DNA of 64,000 nt from Nostoc sp. PCC 7107 (GTDB lineage Bacteria; Cyanobacteriota; Cyanobacteriia; Cyanobacteriales; Nostocaceae), in contig NC_019676.1 in NCBI RefSeq assembly GCF_000316625.1, forward strand, positions 269,501 to 333,500, written 5' to 3'. The notes under the pieces were generated by a model that saw nothing but the letters and a program-made list of their open reading frames with translations, did not search any database and was not told the origin of the DNA. The position numbers and the translations under genes were made by a program. This document shows, piece after piece, positions 1 to 8,090 of this stretch. Numbering within the stretch: position 1 is the stretch's first letter; the number at the start of each line of letters is the position of its first letter.

Positions 1-162
1 CCTAAAGCAGAAGATAAAACTACTGAAGCACAATCTACAGGTAATCCTGATGATTATTTAGAGTTAGCCAAAGAAGTTGGTGGTTCTCGTAACGAAGGTG
101 TCTCAAATGTTAGCGATGATTTAGTCAAACAAGCTATCGAAAAGGGTCGACCTAAAAAATAG
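1..162 (+). CDS. C-terminal end of an unidentified protein (partial)
   Basis: The window opens inside a frame that runs without a stop to a TAG at 160-162, giving 53 residues. The tail is highly charged and hydrophilic, starts Lys/Glu/Thr-rich and ends in a basic GRPKK. I do not recognise the family. A 12-bp hairpin followed by a T-rich tract lies just after the stop, which supports a real gene end. Confidence 0.5.
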   Translation, partial: PKAEDKTTEAQSTGNPDDYLELAKEVGGSRNEGVSNVSDDLVKQAIEKGRPKK

Positions 163-173
163 TCAATGGAAGT

Positions 174-220
174 ATGAAGTATGAATTTTTCTTATTCATG
201 TTTCATACTTCATTATTTTT
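174..220 (+). terminator. Hairpin with T-rich tail after the first gene
   Basis: A perfect 12-bp inverted repeat (174-185 and 202-213, arm ATGAAGTATGAA) closes a 16-nt loop and is followed by TATTTTT. It sits between two convergent genes. The arms consist of the heptad-like GAAGTAT repeat found elsewhere in the window, so it may be a dispersed repeat used as a terminator. Confidence 0.5.
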
Positions 221-253
221 GGGTTGTAATAAACTTGCCATATTGACCTGTGA

Positions 254-889
254 TCAACAATTTTGTACAACATCTAGCAGTTCACTTGGATGGTGAATCA
301 AGAAGTCAGGCTTTTGCTTTGCTAATACTTCTGGAGAATTAAATCCCCAAGTGACTGCAACTACTTTAATATTAGCCTTTCTGGAAGCTTCTATATCTCT
401 AGTTTCATCACCAACATAAATAACTGCTTGAGTTGACAGTTGTTTTTGTTTTAGTACGTTATTGATAATTGTAGTTTTGCCAAAAATGGTTACTCCTGAA
501 TAAATAAAATCAAAGAGGTTATCTAAATCGTGATTTTTCAGAAAAGCTGTAACGTTTTCCTGAGAGTTAGATGTGATAATCCCTAATTTATAACCTTGAT
601 TTTTCAGTTCTGTGAGTGCTTCTTGAATACCTGGAATTGGCTGAAATTCGTGAATTTTATTTTTTAGTTCTGATTTAACTTTTTTGAGTAGAAAGGGAAT
701 TTTTAGTAGAGAAACACCTGAATATTTAATAATTTCTCTAGAAGTTAAATTCCTTAAGTAAGCGAGTTGTTCAAGAGTGATTTGTTTATAGCCAAACTCT
801 GTAGCTAAACGATTGGCAATACCTATAAGAGCATCTACTGTATCTGCAATTGTGCCATCAAAATCAAAAACAATTACTTTCTGAGTCAT
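254..889 (-). CDS. HAD-superfamily hydrolase (phosphoglycolate phosphatase-like)
   Basis: Predicted soluble Mg-dependent phosphatase. Motif I is VFDFDGTIADT near the N terminus with the nucleophile Asp, followed by a helical cap. Motif II is the Ser in IITSNS, and motif III/IV is the Lys in FGKTT followed by VGDETRDIEASRKA. This is the HAD-IA arrangement of Gph-like phosphatases; the substrate cannot be read from the sequence. I start at the ATG before TQKVIVFDFDGT (889) because HAD proteins begin just before motif I; a longer frame to 925 only increases overlap with queG. The gene overlaps the end of queG by 26 bp on the same strand, so the two are probably co-transcribed. Confidence 0.85.
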   Translation of the reverse strand: MTQKVIVFDFDGTIADTVDALIGIANRLATEFGYKQITLEQLAYLRNLTSREIIKYSGVSLLKIPFLLKKVKSELKNKIHEFQPIPGIQEALTELKNQGYKLGIITSNSQENVTAFLKNHDLDNLFDFIYSGVTIFGKTTIINNVLKQKQLSTQAVIYVGDETRDIEASRKANIKVVAVTWGFNSPEVLAKQKPDFLIHHPSELLDVVQNC

Positions 890-1838
890 TATTTTGCTGG
901 GATGCGTCAAGATTAGCACGGGCATTCCGTCTTAACATTTCTGGCTTAATCCGCCGCAACGCTGATGCCGGAAATTGTTGATCCCACTCCTCATCTGAGA
1001 TTTTCGCTAATTCTATCAGCTTGGGCGCAATATTCCCAGGATAAGGTTGAAAATCTGCCACGTCAGTTGTCTTGGCAAATCGTTGATTCCAAGGACAGAC
1101 ATCTTGGCAAATATCACAACCTGCAACCCAGCCTTGTAAGTGGGGTGCGATCGCTTCTGGTAATTTTTCCCCCCGATTTTCAATTGTATGATAGGCAATA
1201 CAGCGATTAGCATCGACTATGAAGGGTTGGGTAATTGCACCAGTGGGACAAGCAGTTAAACAACGAGTACAGCTACCGCAATGTGGTGTATGGGGGCGAT
1301 CGCATTCTAGCTCTAAATTTGTCACAACTTCGCCTAAAAATACCCAAGAGCCATACTCTCTAGTAATCACATTCCCATTTTTGGCAATCCAACCAATTCC
1401 CGCTTTTTGCGCCCAGATTTTATCTTGTAAGGGGCCAGTATCTGCATAGTATCTCGCTTTCACGCCTTCACCTAGTGATTCTAGCCAAGTCGTCAGCTGC
1501 TTAAGTTTTTTGTGTATTACCTTGTGGTAATCTCGCCCCCAACTATAGCGGGAGATTTTGGCGTATTCTTCCCCTTCTGGGCGCTGATGTGGGGTGTAGT
1601 AATTCAGCGCCACACACACAAGCGATCGCGCCTCTGGCATAACTAAACGAATATTTTGCCGCTTCGGGTTATCCATCCATTCCATATCAGCGTGATAACC
1701 CAGCGCTATCCATGCTTGCAGTCTCTGAACTTCTGTATGATCTACCTCATCTACAGCAGCAATTCCAACTTTGTGAAAGCCTAAATCTAAAGCTTGTTCT
1801 TTTACTGCCCTACTGCTGGTTACAGAACTCTGATTCAT
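864..1838 (-). CDS. queG: Epoxyqueuosine reductase QueG
   Basis: Performs the last step of queuosine synthesis, reducing epoxyqueuosine in the tRNA wobble position with cobalamin and two 4Fe-4S clusters. The 324-residue protein has the N-terminal cobalamin-binding domain with the YADTGPL segment (Asp133 is the expected catalytic residue). Two ferredoxin-like cysteine sets follow: Cys187, 190, 193 and 197 (CGSCTRCLTACP), then Cys213, 241, 244 and 248 (CDICQDVCPWN). It lacks the C-terminal HEAT repeats of longer homologues. It overlaps the HAD gene downstream. Confidence 0.95.
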   Translation of the reverse strand: MNQSSVTSSRAVKEQALDLGFHKVGIAAVDEVDHTEVQRLQAWIALGYHADMEWMDNPKRQNIRLVMPEARSLVCVALNYYTPHQRPEGEEYAKISRYSWGRDYHKVIHKKLKQLTTWLESLGEGVKARYYADTGPLQDKIWAQKAGIGWIAKNGNVITREYGSWVFLGEVVTNLELECDRPHTPHCGSCTRCLTACPTGAITQPFIVDANRCIAYHTIENRGEKLPEAIAPHLQGWVAGCDICQDVCPWNQRFAKTTDVADFQPYPGNIAPKLIELAKISDEEWDQQFPASALRRIKPEMLRRNARANLDASQQNNDSESNCF

Positions 1839-2056
1839 GTTTTCGAGCTAAATTCTGCCCACATTTTAGATCCTTGATTATACACTATACAGTCAAATCT
1901 GCCATAGAAAATTTACCTTCCAACCTATTTGTAAATTTTATTTGCAGTTTGTAAATAAATGATGCAACATTAGAGAGTAAGAGAGAAAGTCACAAAAAGT
2001 AATCTGAACCTCCAACTATTGCTAGATCCTCCCAACCTCAATGATTTACCAAAAAC

Positions 2057-2082
2057 TGTTCCCGGATTTTTATCTGGGAACA
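2057..2082. other. Strong hairpin in the CTDH upstream region
   Basis: Inverted repeat of 11 bp (TGTTCCCGGAT against ATCTGGGAACA, one G-T pair) around a TTTT loop. It lies in the 355-bp gap between the divergent queG and CTDH genes, about 110 bp before the CTDH start. It has no T-run beyond the stem, so it looks more like a leader structure or binding site than a terminator. I see nothing else of note in this gap. Confidence 0.35.
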
Positions 2083-2193
2083 AGTTATTTCTTAAGAAAT
2101 AGCCTAAATTAATAACTTACCTCGACAGCTGCTTTTTTATCTTGACTTTTAGATTCAAAATAATTTCCAGTAAGTTTAATATCTGGTATTTTT

Positions 2194-2607
2194 ATGAAAA
2201 CTGCTGAATCTGTAGAGGCAATTAAAATTGCAGGAATTTCAGAGCCTTCTATCTTAAATTATTTTGCTACTTTAAATGCTGGTCAATTTCAACACACAGC
2301 TTCACTGTTTGCCGAGGATGGTGTGATGTATGCACCCTTTGAATCTGGTATTGTCGGCACAGATGCGATCGCAGCTTATTTACAACAAGAAGCCCAAGGT
2401 ATTAAAGCCTATCCCCAACAAGGGATTACTGATAATTTAGAAAATAACCAAATTCAAGTTCAGGTTACAGGTAAAGCCCAAACCTCTTGGTGTGGTGTGA
2501 ATGTAATCTGGCTATTTATTTTGAATCAACAACGACAAATTACTTATACCAAAATTAAACTATTAGCTTCTCCCCAAGAATTATTAGCTTTGCGGTCAGA
2601 AAAGTAG
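2194..2607 (+). CDS. OCP C-terminal domain homologue (CTDH), NTF2-fold carotenoid carrier
   Basis: A 137-residue NTF2-like protein closely resembling the C-terminal domain of the orange carotenoid protein: the segments NYFATLNAG, PFESGIVGTDAIAAYL and LLASPQELL match the OCP pattern from memory of the family. Such CTDH proteins bind keto-carotenoids, extract them from membranes and pass them to helical carotenoid proteins (HCP). Trp106 is in the position of the carotenoid-binding Trp288 of OCP. Cys100, in TSWCGVNV, replaces the Phe of OCP, as in Anabaena CTDH where the cysteine forms a redox-controlled dimer. No HCP gene lies beside it. Confidence 0.85.
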   Translation: MKTAESVEAIKIAGISEPSILNYFATLNAGQFQHTASLFAEDGVMYAPFESGIVGTDAIAAYLQQEAQGIKAYPQQGITDNLENNQIQVQVTGKAQTSWCGVNVIWLFILNQQRQITYTKIKLLASPQELLALRSEK

Positions 2608-2677
2608 CTTCTGTCCGCTGCAAGGGGTTTGTTATGCGGCTTTTTTACTTCGCTCCAGACCTGTTGTCAGCTTGTCC

Positions 2678-2941
2678 CTATGGTTCATACGCTTCACTAC
2701 GATGGGCGATCGCTATAACTAATACCTGAACCAGTTCATCGTCTACAGAATAGATTACCCTGTAGTCCCCAATACGGTAGCGATAGTAGCCTGCATAATC
2801 TCCTTTGAGCGCTTTGATGTTGGGGTGTGACTGGGGAGTTTGCTCTAACTGCTGCAAACATCGGGCAATTTTCTTCGCTAGAGCTTTGTCGGCATTAACG
2901 TAAACCTTTTGGGCATCGGGATGGAGAAGAACTTCATACAT
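2678..2941 (-). CDS. RelE/ParE-family toxin
   Basis: An 87-residue protein with the RelE/ParE pattern: an N-terminal beta strand (MYEVLLHPDAQK), two helices, then LKGDYAGYYRYRIGDYRVIYSVDDE and a C-terminal IAIAHRSEAY with the usual basic/aromatic tail. RelE relatives cleave mRNA in the ribosomal A site, while ParE relatives poison gyrase; the sequence fits RelE better. It overlaps the antitoxin gene upstream by 8 bp, the usual antitoxin-first order. Confidence 0.88.
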   Translation of the reverse strand: MYEVLLHPDAQKVYVNADKALAKKIARCLQQLEQTPQSHPNIKALKGDYAGYYRYRIGDYRVIYSVDDELVQVLVIAIAHRSEAYEP

Positions 2942-3212
2942 CGGAACGAAGGGTTCTCCAACTGGTGTACTCGGCTTTAGGGGTTGCTTGATTTTGCTTA
3001 ACTCGCTCTAGTAATCCAGGAATTGCCAAAAGTTCTTGGGTCGCAGTTTCACTTTCAGCATTTGCCAAATAAGCTGCAAAATCAGCAAGCACCTGTAGTC
3101 GCTCAGGTGATAGTTGTTTGAGTAAGTCATTAAGCTGGTTCTGCAACTCTGTTACAGATACCAAATCTGCCGACGAACCATCATCTATTGGGGCATTATC
3201 TGTAGTGTTCAT
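2934..3212 (-). CDS. Antitoxin partner of the RelE-like toxin
   Basis: A 92-residue acidic protein with a helical middle (LQNQLNDLLKQLSPERLQVLADFAAYL) and a disordered C-terminal tail ending in TSWRTLRSDV, a common layout for small cyanobacterial antitoxins. It is called an antitoxin from position and size: it is directly upstream of, and overlaps, the RelE-like gene. No classical DNA-binding motif is obvious. Confidence 0.75.
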   Translation of the reverse strand: MNTTDNAPIDDGSSADLVSVTELQNQLNDLLKQLSPERLQVLADFAAYLANAESETATQELLAIPGLLERVKQNQATPKAEYTSWRTLRSDV

Positions 3213-3334
3213 TGCCTACTGTGCAGTTGCTAGATTTGCATCCATTGTAAAGCAACTAATTGTGAGGAATGTTATTGCATAAAAATATCGCTGCATCAAT
3301 GCAAAATCAAGCACTTCACGCTGTTCTATTTCTC

Positions 3335-3658
3335 TTATAGCTGCTGCCTTGCTACTTTAGCCGCTACGAGTTTGTTATGCAAATCAGGATCACTGGCTTG
3401 AAGAGGTTGAGGCATAGAATCAAATGCTGCTTCTTCTGCTGCTAAGTAAGCGTCGATTTCAGTACAATTTGCTAGATAAAACGCGATCGCTCCATAAACT
3501 TGTTCAAGTGTTAGCAACGGAAAAGACTGAACAATACTTTCAGGTGATAACCCTTGTCGGAAAGTATAAACAATTGAGTCAAGAGAAATCCGAGTTCCTT
3601 CTACCCAATAAGCATCATTGCGGTACTCTACGTAAGATTTAGGTGTTAAGACTAGCAT
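3335..3658 (-). CDS. DUF433 protein (antitoxin-like), no toxin partner seen
   Basis: A 107-residue DUF433 protein. The core reads GTRISLDSIVYTFRQGLSPESIVQSFPLLTLEQVYGAIAFYLAN, the helix-turn-helix-like signature of the family. DUF433 proteins are usually the antitoxin half of a pair with a DUF5615 PIN-like toxin encoded directly downstream. Here only about 120 bp of non-coding DNA follow before the RelE antitoxin gene, so the partner is missing. A very short frame overlaps its start. Confidence 0.8.
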   Translation of the reverse strand: MLVLTPKSYVEYRNDAYWVEGTRISLDSIVYTFRQGLSPESIVQSFPLLTLEQVYGAIAFYLANCTEIDAYLAAEEAAFDSMPQPLQASDPDLHNKLVAAKVARQQL

Positions 3659-3741
3659 AAATTTACTTTTTCGAGATAGCGATCGCCTGCTAATTTCATC
3701 GCAAAAATACCGCGTATTGATTTGATTGCTACGAACTTCAT
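3652..3741 (-). CDS. Possible 29-residue peptide overlapping the DUF433 start
   Basis: A short frame from ATG at 3741 to TAG at 3652 encodes about 29 residues (begins MKFVAIKSIRG) and overlaps the DUF433 start by 7 bp. It may be a leader peptide, the stump of a lost gene, or chance. It contains one HIP1 octamer. No family is recognised. Confidence 0.2.
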   Translation of the reverse strand: MKFVAIKSIRGIFAMKLAGDRYLEKVNLC

Positions 3742-3809
3742 TTTGCTTACCTCAAGCTTGACACATAAGGTTTTTGGTCAATCCGCCGCACCAGAATTGT
3801 TATGTTAAG

Positions 3810-4070
3810 CTACAGTTTGCCAACTAACTTGTCGTACTCCGCGTGTGTCCCAATCCAAAACCAGGAAATACCGTTCTCGACTTCAACCCCCAAAGCTCGA
3901 TAACTTAACCCCGCTCGAACTGACCAATACTTATTTCCTAGTTTCTTGAAATGCAATGATGGATGAGACGGATCAACCTTAAGTAACTCGTAGCACTCGT
4001 CTGCCGTTCGTTGCACACTTTCTGGTAAAACGTTGTAGCATTGCCAGAAACGTTGGGTTGTGTAGTGCAT
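3810..4070 (-). CDS. ParE/HigB-like toxin
   Basis: An 86-residue protein with the small RelE-fold toxin pattern: LKVDPSHPSLHFKKLGNKYWSVRAGLSYRALG followed by WFWIGTHAEYDKL. This is the cyanobacterial type of cytotoxic translational repressor in which the C-terminal His/Asp/Lys patch replaces the standard catalytic residues. The start codon overlaps the stop of the antitoxin gene by one base, indicating a coupled type II toxin-antitoxin operon. Confidence 0.82.
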   Translation of the reverse strand: MHYTTQRFWQCYNVLPESVQRTADECYELLKVDPSHPSLHFKKLGNKYWSVRAGLSYRALGVEVENGISWFWIGTHAEYDKLVGKL

Positions 4071-4273
4071 TAGATTTCTCGGCAGTGTCCCGCTTCAAAC
4101 TCAGCAATTGCCTCCTGAGCAAACGCCTCTAATTTACCATCTTCAATATCTTGCTCTATCTGTGCATCCCAGCGTTCATAATCTAGGTTGAAAAACCATA
4201 ACCTTAACCGCTCAAACTCATCCGATGGCAGTGAAAGAATTGCTGCTTCAATTTGCTCAAGGTTTGACATCAC
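4070..4273 (-). CDS. Antitoxin of the ParE/HigB-like module
   Basis: A 67-residue acidic protein (IEAAILSLPSDEFERLRLWF, then WDAQIEQDIEDGKLEAFAQEA and a short tail). This matches a frequent family of small antitoxins encoded just before RelE-fold toxins in cyanobacteria. The one-base overlap with the toxin gene supports the pairing. Confidence 0.8.
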   Translation of the reverse strand: MMSNLEQIEAAILSLPSDEFERLRLWFFNLDYERWDAQIEQDIEDGKLEAFAQEAIAEFEAGHCREI

Positions 4274-4402
4274 CAGTTGACCTCTCCGCCCTGGAGAAAA
4301 TTATAGCTTTTTGATTTTGCTCAAACTCAATTTTGCTCGATTATGTATCAATTTTTAGATTTAAATTAAGATAAATGGTATTGTACACCTTCGCCACAGT
4401 CA

Positions 4403-4466
4403 TCCGATTTTAGATTTTGGATTTCCGATTGGTTCTACGGATAAATCCGCTTTTTTGTACCATCAA
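4403..4466 (-). repeat. Dispersed repeat (copy 1), pair of the one at 24211
   Basis: Read on the minus strand this stretch begins TTGATGGTAC, carries GCGGATTTATCCGT and ends in AAATCCAAAATCTAAAATC. A plus-strand stretch at 24211-24280 has the same order of blocks. The shared ATCCAAAATCTAAAATC tail also recurs at 7640-7680 and 7790-7806. Confidence 0.5.
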
Positions 4467-4510
4467 GGAATGATTGGTCAAGATTTTGTTGGGTTTCGCT
4501 GTTGCTCCAA

Positions 4511-4554
4511 CGCCACTTGCTACAACGCGGGGAACCCGCGCAACGCAGTGGCTC
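4511..4554. repeat. 44-bp palindromic dispersed repeat, copy 1
   Basis: Starts CGCCACTTGC and ends GCAGTGGCTC. An outer GCCAC/GTGGC stem continues with TGC/GCA across a one-base bulge, and an inner CGCGGG/CCCGCG hairpin is closed by a GAA loop. A near-identical copy is at 7812-7855 and a diverged copy of the same length at 19370-19413. Confidence 0.75.
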
Positions 4555-4568
4555 CCCAACCTACTTTT

Positions 4569-5012
4569 CTAAGATAAGAGTACGTATGTTGTAGAAAAAA
4601 TAGCTGCAATAAATGCAACTATGAAACCTGCTCTAATAAAATATGGTTTAACATCATCTTCTTTCTCAATTGCTTCTCTCACGTTTAGCAACTTTCTATA
4701 TAACAATGCAATTGGAGTACCTAACATCACTGTAAAAATAATACTAGCGTTTTGTACATTTGCATCTGCAATTCCAGTGTTGTGAATTCCTAATTCATTG
4801 AACATATTCAACGTTACTGAATCTGAAAGAAAAGCAACGCTAAGAGCAAAAAATAATGTAAATAAGGTTAGAGAATAAAGAGGAAAAGTGAAAATTCTTT
4901 TTCCGAATCCATCCTTATATCCAGGAAGTTTTAGCTTCTCTGCTTGAAAAAGATATGTTGCCAAAAATCCCAACCAGATACTAATAATCAGTAAAGTCTT
5001 AAGTTTAGTCAC
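4569..5012 (-). CDS. Small membrane protein of unknown function
   Basis: A 147-residue protein with four likely membrane segments: near residues 5-25 (LLIISIWLGFLATYLF), 45-65 (FPLYSLTLFTLFFALSVAFL), 85-105 (ASIIFTVMLGTPIALLY) and a C-terminal one (AGFIVAFIAAIFSTTYVLL). I start at the GTG at 5012 because AGGAGG lies 4 nt before it. The upstream extension to 5090 crosses repeat-like DNA and is unlikely to be translated. No family is recognised; it sits among toxin-antitoxin genes. Confidence 0.6.
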   Translation of the reverse strand: MTKLKTLLIISIWLGFLATYLFQAEKLKLPGYKDGFGKRIFTFPLYSLTLFTLFFALSVAFLSDSVTLNMFNELGIHNTGIADANVQNASIIFTVMLGTPIALLYRKLLNVREAIEKEDDVKPYFIRAGFIVAFIAAIFSTTYVLLS

Positions 5013-5267
5013 ACTATACCTCCTGATCTTATGGTCGATCAAAGCAAGCAGAAGCCTTCGATCTAATACCAATTCTGCATGAAGATGCACAGAACATTAA
5101 ACGAACCGCCAAGTACGCCAAGAGCGCTAAGAATGAGTGGTTAATTTTTTCTGGCTGTACCTCACCAGTATGAGAATCGCCATATATGGAAAACTTCTTT
5201 TTTACATCCTTAATTGGCATATTATACCGAATTTTTTCGTATATTTCTTAGTGTTGGGTTACTGGTG

Positions 5268-5516
5268 CTAACTCAGACCAAGTTGGCGTTTGACTTTATC
5301 AAGTGGAATAGTCTGCGTTTGTCTGGCTCGTTGATATAGCAACGCCATTAATTTCTGATTTCGACGTGTTTGCGCGATTTCAATATCGAAATCATCAATT
5401 GCACTTAACATAAAATGCCGCCCGTCAGCCAACTGTATAATTACATCTTCATCATTGGCTTGCTCAAATACTGAGTGGATCTCAGTAAGATTTTCTGCGA
5501 GTGTAATGGTTTTCAT
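5268..5516 (-). CDS. Antitoxin-like small protein, orphan
   Basis: An 82-residue protein. The N-terminal half (ITLAENLTEIHSVFEQANDEDVIIQLADGRHFMLSAIDDF) resembles cyanobacterial Phd-like antitoxins encoded before PIN-domain toxins. The C-terminal half is a basic helix ending VKRQLGLS. No toxin gene follows; the RNase gene comes next. The call is from pattern only. Confidence 0.55.
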   Translation of the reverse strand: MKTITLAENLTEIHSVFEQANDEDVIIQLADGRHFMLSAIDDFDIEIAQTRRNQKLMALLYQRARQTQTIPLDKVKRQLGLS

Positions 5517-5571
5517 AAATCGTACTCCTCGCCGTGAATAAAGAGCTTATTTCCTTCTTTGTAAATGGGAA

Positions 5572-7632
5572 TTAATTTGCGGCAGATTGAGCTTCTTGAT
5601 ACATGATTTCTTGGAATTGGATCATGTCTTTTTGCGGATCGGCGATGCTCACTTTTACTAATAACTGTTCGCCTAATTTCGCAGAACGTTTAAAAATCAT
5701 TGGTAACTGCAAGCCCAAATCTTCTAATAGAATCAGTGCTAAGTTACTGTCCTCTCGCAGCCACATTAAAACTGTGACTGACCAAACTTGTTCTGGATGA
5801 CGGCGGAGATATTCTAATGCCCAATATCTATTAGTTTGGCGTTCCACCATCGTTACTTCTTGGGTAATGGTAGAGACAGTCATCATTACTTCTTTGAGTT
5901 GGTCAGCGGAAAATGGCAGCACTTCTCCCCGCAAGTGGGCTTTGAGTTGAAAATGGGTGAGCAAATCACTGTAGCGGCGGATGGGAGAAGTTGCTTGAGT
6001 ATAGGTATCTAAACCCAAACCTGCGTGGCGTAACGGGGTAATACTCATTTCACTTTTGGGCATACACCGCCGCATCGCACAAGCACGGACAAACCCTGCT
6101 GGTAGCTGAATTAATTCTTCTTCTGGCGGTAATTCTGGCTGTGGCTGACCGCGGAAGGGTAAGGGTATGTTATGAGTTTTACCGTAACGGGCAGCTACTT
6201 CACCAGCAAGAATCATCATTTCTGCCACCAGTTGCCGCGATGAGGAATCATCTAAAATATCAATGCTGATCTCATCGCCTTTGACTTTAATCATCGCCTC
6301 TGGCATATTAATGCTGATGGCTCCTTGGTTGTAACGCCAAGATTTGCGTTTTTTTGCCCAATTAGCGATCGCTTCGATTTCTGGTTCTGCTTGTACGCCT
6401 ATTTGCACCATCTCATCCACATCTTCGTAGGTGAGGCGATAAGTTGGTTTAATTAAGCTGGCATGAATGCTGTAATCTTCTACTGCTCCGGTGCTATCTA
6501 AAATAATCCCAAAACTCAGGGCGCAACAAATTCTCCCCTGTACCAGACTCATTGGCCCAGTCGCCAAGATTTCCGGGAACATGGGAACCATCCCTGTCGG
6601 TAAATAAACGGTACTTCCCCGCTTTCTGGCTTCTAAATCTAAGTCATCTTCTGGCTCTAACCAGCGTGTTGGGTCAGCAATATGTACCCACAATCTTTCC
6701 CTACCATCGTTTAGTGATTCCCAACTCAGACCATCATCTATCTCAGTCGTACTTTCATCATCAATTGTGTAAACTTTCAGATGGGTCAAATCTAGGCGAT
6801 TTACATCTAAGTCTGTTGTTGGGGAATCCAAACGCTGTTGCGCCACTTCTAATACCTTGCTAGGAAACTGAACTGGAATTGACGAACGACGCAGGAACAA
6901 GTTCTCATATGGACTCCACCAGCCCAGGTCTATTAATAATTGAAAAGCTCCTTGGGGGGTTGCAGGCCGCCCCAGCATATTCATCGTTTCTAAGACTGGT
7001 GCTGGAGGAGGGTAAGCCCTGGCTAGGGCATCATATTTTACTCCCTCCCGCACAATATTTGCCATTAAAGCTGCGTATTTTTCTAACGCTTCTAGGCGAT
7101 GGCGATCGTGTCTTTGCCATTCTACCGCCTCACCTTTGAGCGCCTCCTCTACCCGGACTAAAAATTCCTGCTGTCCCTTGGCTTTGAGGGTTTCTACTTC
7201 TATTTGGTGCTTACGTTCTGCTACCTGAGCCGTTGTGCGTGGTTCATAAGCATCAGCTTTTTGCTTGAAGTAGAGTTTGTCATCTGATAACAAGCAATGG
7301 GCTGCATAACAAGGGGCTGGCTCTGATGCCGAAAACAGCAGATTTGCCATTTGCGATGGTGTGACGGTTTCCCCATCTTCCACCAATAATTCCCATGCCA
7401 CTTCTAAGCTAGATGGGTCTAAATATGGCTTGACTTCCTCCAGAAATTTAGCGATTTCCGAGGACTTGTACGTTTGTCCGTTAACTGTATAAGTAATTTG
7501 TCTCGGCGCGAGGCTGTGGGATTGACCACGTTCATCTACCACAAACCAACGGGTCTTACCATCTGGGCGATCTACTACACCCAGACGGCGATCGCCTTGA
7601 ACCCTAAATTCAACTAGCGTCCCCTTCTCCAC
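5572..7632 (-). CDS. RNase II/R-family 3'-5' exoribonuclease
   Basis: A 686-residue hydrolytic exoribonuclease. The catalytic RNB domain begins around residue 285. Its Mg-binding cluster is the four aspartates of IDDESTTEIDDGLS, and the conserved ATSPIRRYSDLLTHFQL lies near residue 560. The N-terminal region has a degenerate cold-shock-like segment and the C-terminal S1 domain is short, so it is shorter than E. coli RNase R. It follows rpsR and rpmG on the same strand with a 240-bp repeat-filled gap. It degrades structured or polyadenylated RNA in the cytoplasm; whether it is the RNase II or RNase R orthologue is undecided. Confidence 0.9.
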   Translation of the reverse strand: MEKGTLVEFRVQGDRRLGVVDRPDGKTRWFVVDERGQSHSLAPRQITYTVNGQTYKSSEIAKFLEEVKPYLDPSSLEVAWELLVEDGETVTPSQMANLLFSASEPAPCYAAHCLLSDDKLYFKQKADAYEPRTTAQVAERKHQIEVETLKAKGQQEFLVRVEEALKGEAVEWQRHDRHRLEALEKYAALMANIVREGVKYDALARAYPPPAPVLETMNMLGRPATPQGAFQLLIDLGWWSPYENLFLRRSSIPVQFPSKVLEVAQQRLDSPTTDLDVNRLDLTHLKVYTIDDESTTEIDDGLSWESLNDGRERLWVHIADPTRWLEPEDDLDLEARKRGSTVYLPTGMVPMFPEILATGPMSLVQGRICCALSFGIILDSTGAVEDYSIHASLIKPTYRLTYEDVDEMVQIGVQAEPEIEAIANWAKKRKSWRYNQGAISINMPEAMIKVKGDEISIDILDDSSSRQLVAEMMILAGEVAARYGKTHNIPLPFRGQPQPELPPEEELIQLPAGFVRACAMRRCMPKSEMSITPLRHAGLGLDTYTQATSPIRRYSDLLTHFQLKAHLRGEVLPFSADQLKEVMMTVSTITQEVTMVERQTNRYWALEYLRRHPEQVWSVTVLMWLREDSNLALILLEDLGLQLPMIFKRSAKLGEQLLVKVSIADPQKDMIQFQEIMYQEAQSAAN

Positions 7633-7872
7633 AACTCTCGCACTCTTATAATTTTAGATTTTAGATTTTAGGTTTTGGATTTAATAGATACTATTAAATC
7701 TGGAATCCTAGAAATTTTATGTAGGAATCAATTTTACACTGTATTATTCAGATTTGAGATTTTGGACTTAGAAAGACAAAGCTTTTCTTGTTAATCCAAA
7801 ATCTAAAATCACGCCACTTGCTATAACGCGGGGAACCCGCGCAACGCAGTGGCTCCTAATTTTAAAATTGAT
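7633..7872. other. Repeat-rich gap between the RNase gene and rpsR
   Basis: No gene is seen. It holds tandem TTTTAGAT-type repeats (7651-7680), a perfect 10-bp inverted repeat with a 3-nt loop (GATTTAATAG, 7678-7700), an AATCCAAAATCTAAAATC block (7794-7810) and the second copy of the 44-bp palindromic repeat (7812-7855). Confidence 0.6.
7812..7855. repeat. 44-bp palindromic dispersed repeat, copy 2
   Basis: Differs from the copy at 4511-4554 by one base (TATAACG instead of TACAACG). It has the same outer GCCAC/GTGGC and inner CGCGGG-GAA-CCCGCG stems. It lies 18 bp downstream of the rpsR stop and could act as a 3' end structure of the rpmG-rpsR transcript. Confidence 0.75.
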
Positions 7873-8088
7873 TTAGCCTTCAGCGTTGATAAATGGCAAC
7901 AATGCCACAATCCGCGATCGTTTAATTGCTAATGTTAACTCTCGCTGTTGCTGACAAGTCAGCCCAGTAATCCGCCGAGGTAATATTTTGCCCCGTTCGG
8001 TAATAAACTTCCGCAATAAATCAACATCTTTGTAATCGATTGGTTCTCCTGGCTTAATGGGAGACAAACGACGGCGATAGTAACTCAT
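7873..8088 (-). CDS. rpsR: 30S ribosomal protein S18
   Basis: A 71-residue protein matching bacterial and chloroplast S18: [23 protein letters not shown], then [19 protein letters not shown] and the C-terminal [13 protein letters not shown]. It binds the platform of the small subunit with S6. It is 2 bp downstream of rpmG, so the two form an operon. Confidence 0.97.
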   Translation of the reverse strand: MSYYRRRLSPIKPGEPIDYKDVDLLRKFITERGKILPRRITGLTCQQQRELTLAIKRSRIVALLPFINAEG

Positions 8089-8090
8089 CT

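Noticed and set aside
5029-5220. 63-residue minus-strand frame containing AVRLMFCASSCRIGIRSK
   Set aside because: Its second half is translated dispersed-repeat DNA (CGCCAAGTACGCCAAGAGCGC type) and it overlaps the ribosome site of the next gene; no family pattern.
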